The translations under genes were made by a program, and so were the position numbers. From positions 1 through 9,517 of the forward strand of contig JAEZIL010000246.1 in NCBI GenBank assembly GCA_023436685.1: a stretch of DNA of 9,517 nucleotides. Direction: 5' to 3'. This document shows, piece after piece, positions 8,181 to 9,517 of the stretch. The notes under the pieces are model-generated. The model had not been told where the DNA came from and ran no database searches. It saw only the letters and a list, made by a program, of their open reading frames with translations. The stretch is from Bacteroidota bacterium. Its GTDB lineage: Bacteria; Bacteroidota; Bacteroidia; Chitinophagales; Chitinophagaceae. Each line of letters opens with the position of its first letter. Positions within the stretch are counted from its first letter, which is position 1.

Positions 8181-8205
8181 TATTCATTATTGTGGCTATA
8201 CTTAG

Positions 8206-9255
8206 CTATAATCTTACCCTCGGGTCTATCCAGCTATACAACAAGTCGGTAAATAAACTAACGATAATAAATATGAGTGCGGTAAGCAGCACCGAACCCA
8301 TAACCAGGGGAAAATCGAACTTATCGAGCGCTTCAACGGTTATCCGCCCTACACCCTTCCAGCCAAAAATATATTCTACAAAAAACGACCCCGCCAGCAG
8401 CTCGGCCAACCAGCCCGATACGGCGGTTATAACCGGGTTCAGCGCGTTGGGGAGGGCATGACGGAAGACGACCTTGGTTTTAGAAAGGCCCTTGGCATAA
8501 GCCGTGCGAATATAATCTTGCGATAAAACATCAAGCAAGGCACTGCGGGTAAGTTGCGCTATAATAGCCAATGGGCGGATACCTAAAGCAAGTGCAGGAA
8601 GTACCAGGTTTTTTAATACCAGCCGTTTGCCGGTAAATGCATCATACTCCCAAAGGCTGCCAGTCATATTCAGCCCCGTTGTTTTATGCAAAATATACCC
8701 AAAAAAATAAGCAATAATAAGGCCTGCAAAGAATGAAGGCATTGAAATGCCTATCACACTGGCTGCAATGGCTGAAGTATCGAGCCAGGTGCCTTTTTTA
8801 AGCGCAGCCAGCACGCCCAGCAAGATGCCCGCTATAGTAGCTATGGTCATAGCAGCCAGTGCAAGTATCATAGTATTGGGCAATGTTTCGGCCAACACAG
8901 CCGATACTTCGCGTTTGGTGCGGTAAGAGCGCCCAAGGTAAGGCCATTTAATGGCAAGCACTTTTTCTTCCGATATTGAAAACAAAGGAACGAAGCCATA
9001 CTTAGCCTTTTCAGGCTTTTTATGAATAGAAACCAGAGACAGGTCGTTAAGAAACAAAGCGTATCGTACGGGCAATGGCTTATCCAGATTCATTTCCCGG
9101 CGTACATTCTCCAGCGTAGCAATGTCGCTGCGCTGGCCCATGGTTAGCCGTGCAGGATCGCCAGGCAATACGTTAAATAAAAAGAAAACAACTGTTACAA
9201 CACCAAAAAGTACCAGCAAGCTGTACCCTACACGCCGTGCCAGGAAGTGCAACAC
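8206..9255 (-). CDS. ABC transporter permease, DppB/OppB type
   Basis: Inner-membrane permease subunit of a peptide/nickel-type ABC importer (BPD_transp_1, PF00528), 349 residues. The N-terminal membrane helix (about 10-30) ends in the typical NVLPGDP. Five further helices lie at roughly 120-150, 163-190, 217-237, 270-293 and 318-340. The cytoplasmic EAA-type coupling loop that docks the ATPase is intact at about 247-272 (DYIRTAYAKGLS, then RHALPNALNP). The C-terminus SWIDPRVRL is family-typical. The extracytoplasmic segment between helices 1 and 2 (about residues 31-119) seems somewhat longer than in E. coli DppB. The start is GTG at 9255-9253, sharing its first base with the TAG stop of the preceding gene (TAGTG), which suggests translational coupling. 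A TTG at codon 2 is an alternative. No second permease, ATPase or binding protein is visible in the window, and a 350-bp gap follows. The substrate is unknown; peptides are a family-based guess. Confidence 0.92.
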   Translation of the reverse strand: MLHFLARRVGYSLLVLFGVVTVVFFLFNVLPGDPARLTMGQRSDIATLENVRREMNLDKPLPVRYALFLNDLSLVSIHKKPEKAKYGFVPLFSISEEKVLAIKWPYLGRSYRTKREVSAVLAETLPNTMILALAAMTIATIAGILLGVLAALKKGTWLDTSAIAASVIGISMPSFFAGLIIAYFFGYILHKTTGLNMTGSLWEYDAFTGKRLVLKNLVLPALALGIRPLAIIAQLTRSALLDVLSQDYIRTAYAKGLSKTKVVFRHALPNALNPVITAVSGWLAELLAGSFFVEYIFGWKGVGRITVEALDKFDFPLVMGSVLLTALIFIIVSLFTDLLYSWIDPRVRL

Positions 9256-9517
9256 TATTGTTGCAACTTTATTTGGCCATTATCCAACACTACACCCTTA
9301 GGGTAGTCGCGAAAGCTCCATTTATTACGTATAACACCTTGTTCCAGCAACATAAGACCGGGATTTGTACGCATAGCTGTTTTGCTTACTGTGCCGTCCA
9401 GCACCATGAATGGGGCGTCTATCTTCCATGCCTTTGCATAATGCTCAGACGTTTCTTTATCGGCCGAGCAAAGTATGTAGAATGGGATATTTTGTGCCAT
9501 ACATTGGGATGCCAATG
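9255..9517 (-). CDS. C-terminal thioredoxin-like part of a DoxX-type redox protein (5' end outside window)
   Basis: The frame is open to the right edge; the visible 87 residues are the C-terminus and end at TAG (9257-9255). The segment reads like the last part of a thioredoxin-like fold. It has a strand (IPFYILCSA), a helix (KETSEHYAKAWKI), the strand APFMVLDG, then TAMRTNPGLMLLEQGVIRNKW. This last pattern of NPGLMLL followed by a strand and a tryptophan matches, from memory, the C-terminus of Bacteroidota DoxX/MauE-family membrane proteins that carry a thioredoxin-like domain. The membrane part would be outside the window, so this identification needs the upstream sequence. The visible cysteines are not in a CxxC motif. 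The stop overlaps the ABC permease start by one base, so the two are co-transcribed. Confidence 0.6.
   Translation of the reverse strand, partial: LASQCMAQNIPFYILCSADKETSEHYAKAWKIDAPFMVLDGTVSKTAMRTNPGLMLLEQGVIRNKWSFRDYPKGVVLDNGQIKLQQ

Larger units (their letters stand above)
7854..8205. other. 352-bp AT-rich intergenic region with short repeats
   Basis: I see no convincing gene or structured RNA here. It carries several small repeats. The near-identical 12-mers TTCCAATATGTT (7969-7980) and TTCCAAAATGTT (7984-7995) are 15 bp apart. TTTCATGGTGTA (8082-8093) and TTTTATGGTGTA (8102-8113) are 20 bp apart. There are two dyads, GATTAT/ATAATC (8030-8048) and GAAAC/GTTTC (8073-8085). Perfect tandem CAAATATA copies lie at 8165-8180. 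It lies between the permease stop and the phosphate operon, so it may hold regulatory sites for the latter. A clear terminator for the permease transcript is not visible. Confidence 0.5.

Noticed and set aside
8158..8190. ATAATGA/TCATTAT inverted repeat after the permease stop as a terminator
   Set aside because: Seven AT-rich pairs across a 19-nt loop without a GC core would not be stable.
1..9517. CRISPR array, tRNA, rRNA, insertion sequence, or defence/toxin system
   Set aside because: I found no regularly spaced repeats, no tRNA-like cloverleaf, no transposase and no nuclease or toxin motif. The SNF2 helicase alone, without methylase, nuclease or DISARM/BREX-type neighbours, is not evidence of a defence locus.

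Overview
The window looks like chromosomal DNA from a member of the Bacteroidota, probably near the Chitinophagaceae or Sphingobacteriia. The evidence is the protein families (a Bacteroidota-style SurA foldase, a SWIM/SNF2 helicase, a DUF47-PiT phosphate pair, and the C-terminus of a DoxX/thioredoxin-like fusion). In addition, gene starts lack Shine-Dalgarno sequences, and several TAnnTTTG -7 promoter elements lie upstream of genes. The assignment rests on family resemblance and is not a species call.

Layout, left to right. On the plus strand are the 3' part of a TPR-like protein gene cut by the window edge (2-592) and a secreted two-domain SurA-like peptidyl-prolyl isomerase (start placed at 678, stop at 2048). 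A perfect 18-bp-arm hairpin (2065-2102) separates this gene from everything to the right and should terminate transcription from both sides. All remaining genes are on the minus strand. They are a 1256-residue SNF2-family helicase with two N-terminal SWIM zinc fingers (5871-2101), a PiT phosphate transporter (7185-5989) preceded 20 bp upstream by its DUF47/PhoU-like partner (7853-7206), a DppB/OppB-type ABC permease (9255-8206), and the C-terminal end of a DoxX-type redox protein (9517-9255) whose stop codon overlaps the permease start by one base.

How the parts work together. DUF47 and PiT form a phosphate-uptake operon with a likely promoter just upstream. The helicase follows in the same direction but has its own good promoter match at 5928-5958. 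The DoxX-like protein and the permease form a second, translationally coupled unit, with no other ABC-transporter subunit visible in the window. The only long gap (7854-8205, about 350 bp) is AT-rich and carries short direct and inverted repeats and two tandem TATATTTG elements on the minus strand.

Nothing here amounts to a novel defence, mobile or CRISPR system. The window is mostly housekeeping genes. The points most worth a second look are the tandem SWIM fingers and large unassigned middle of the helicase, the permease without visible partners beside a redox protein, the repeat-bearing gap upstream of the phosphate operon, and a 23-bp near-perfect palindrome inside the PiT coding sequence.
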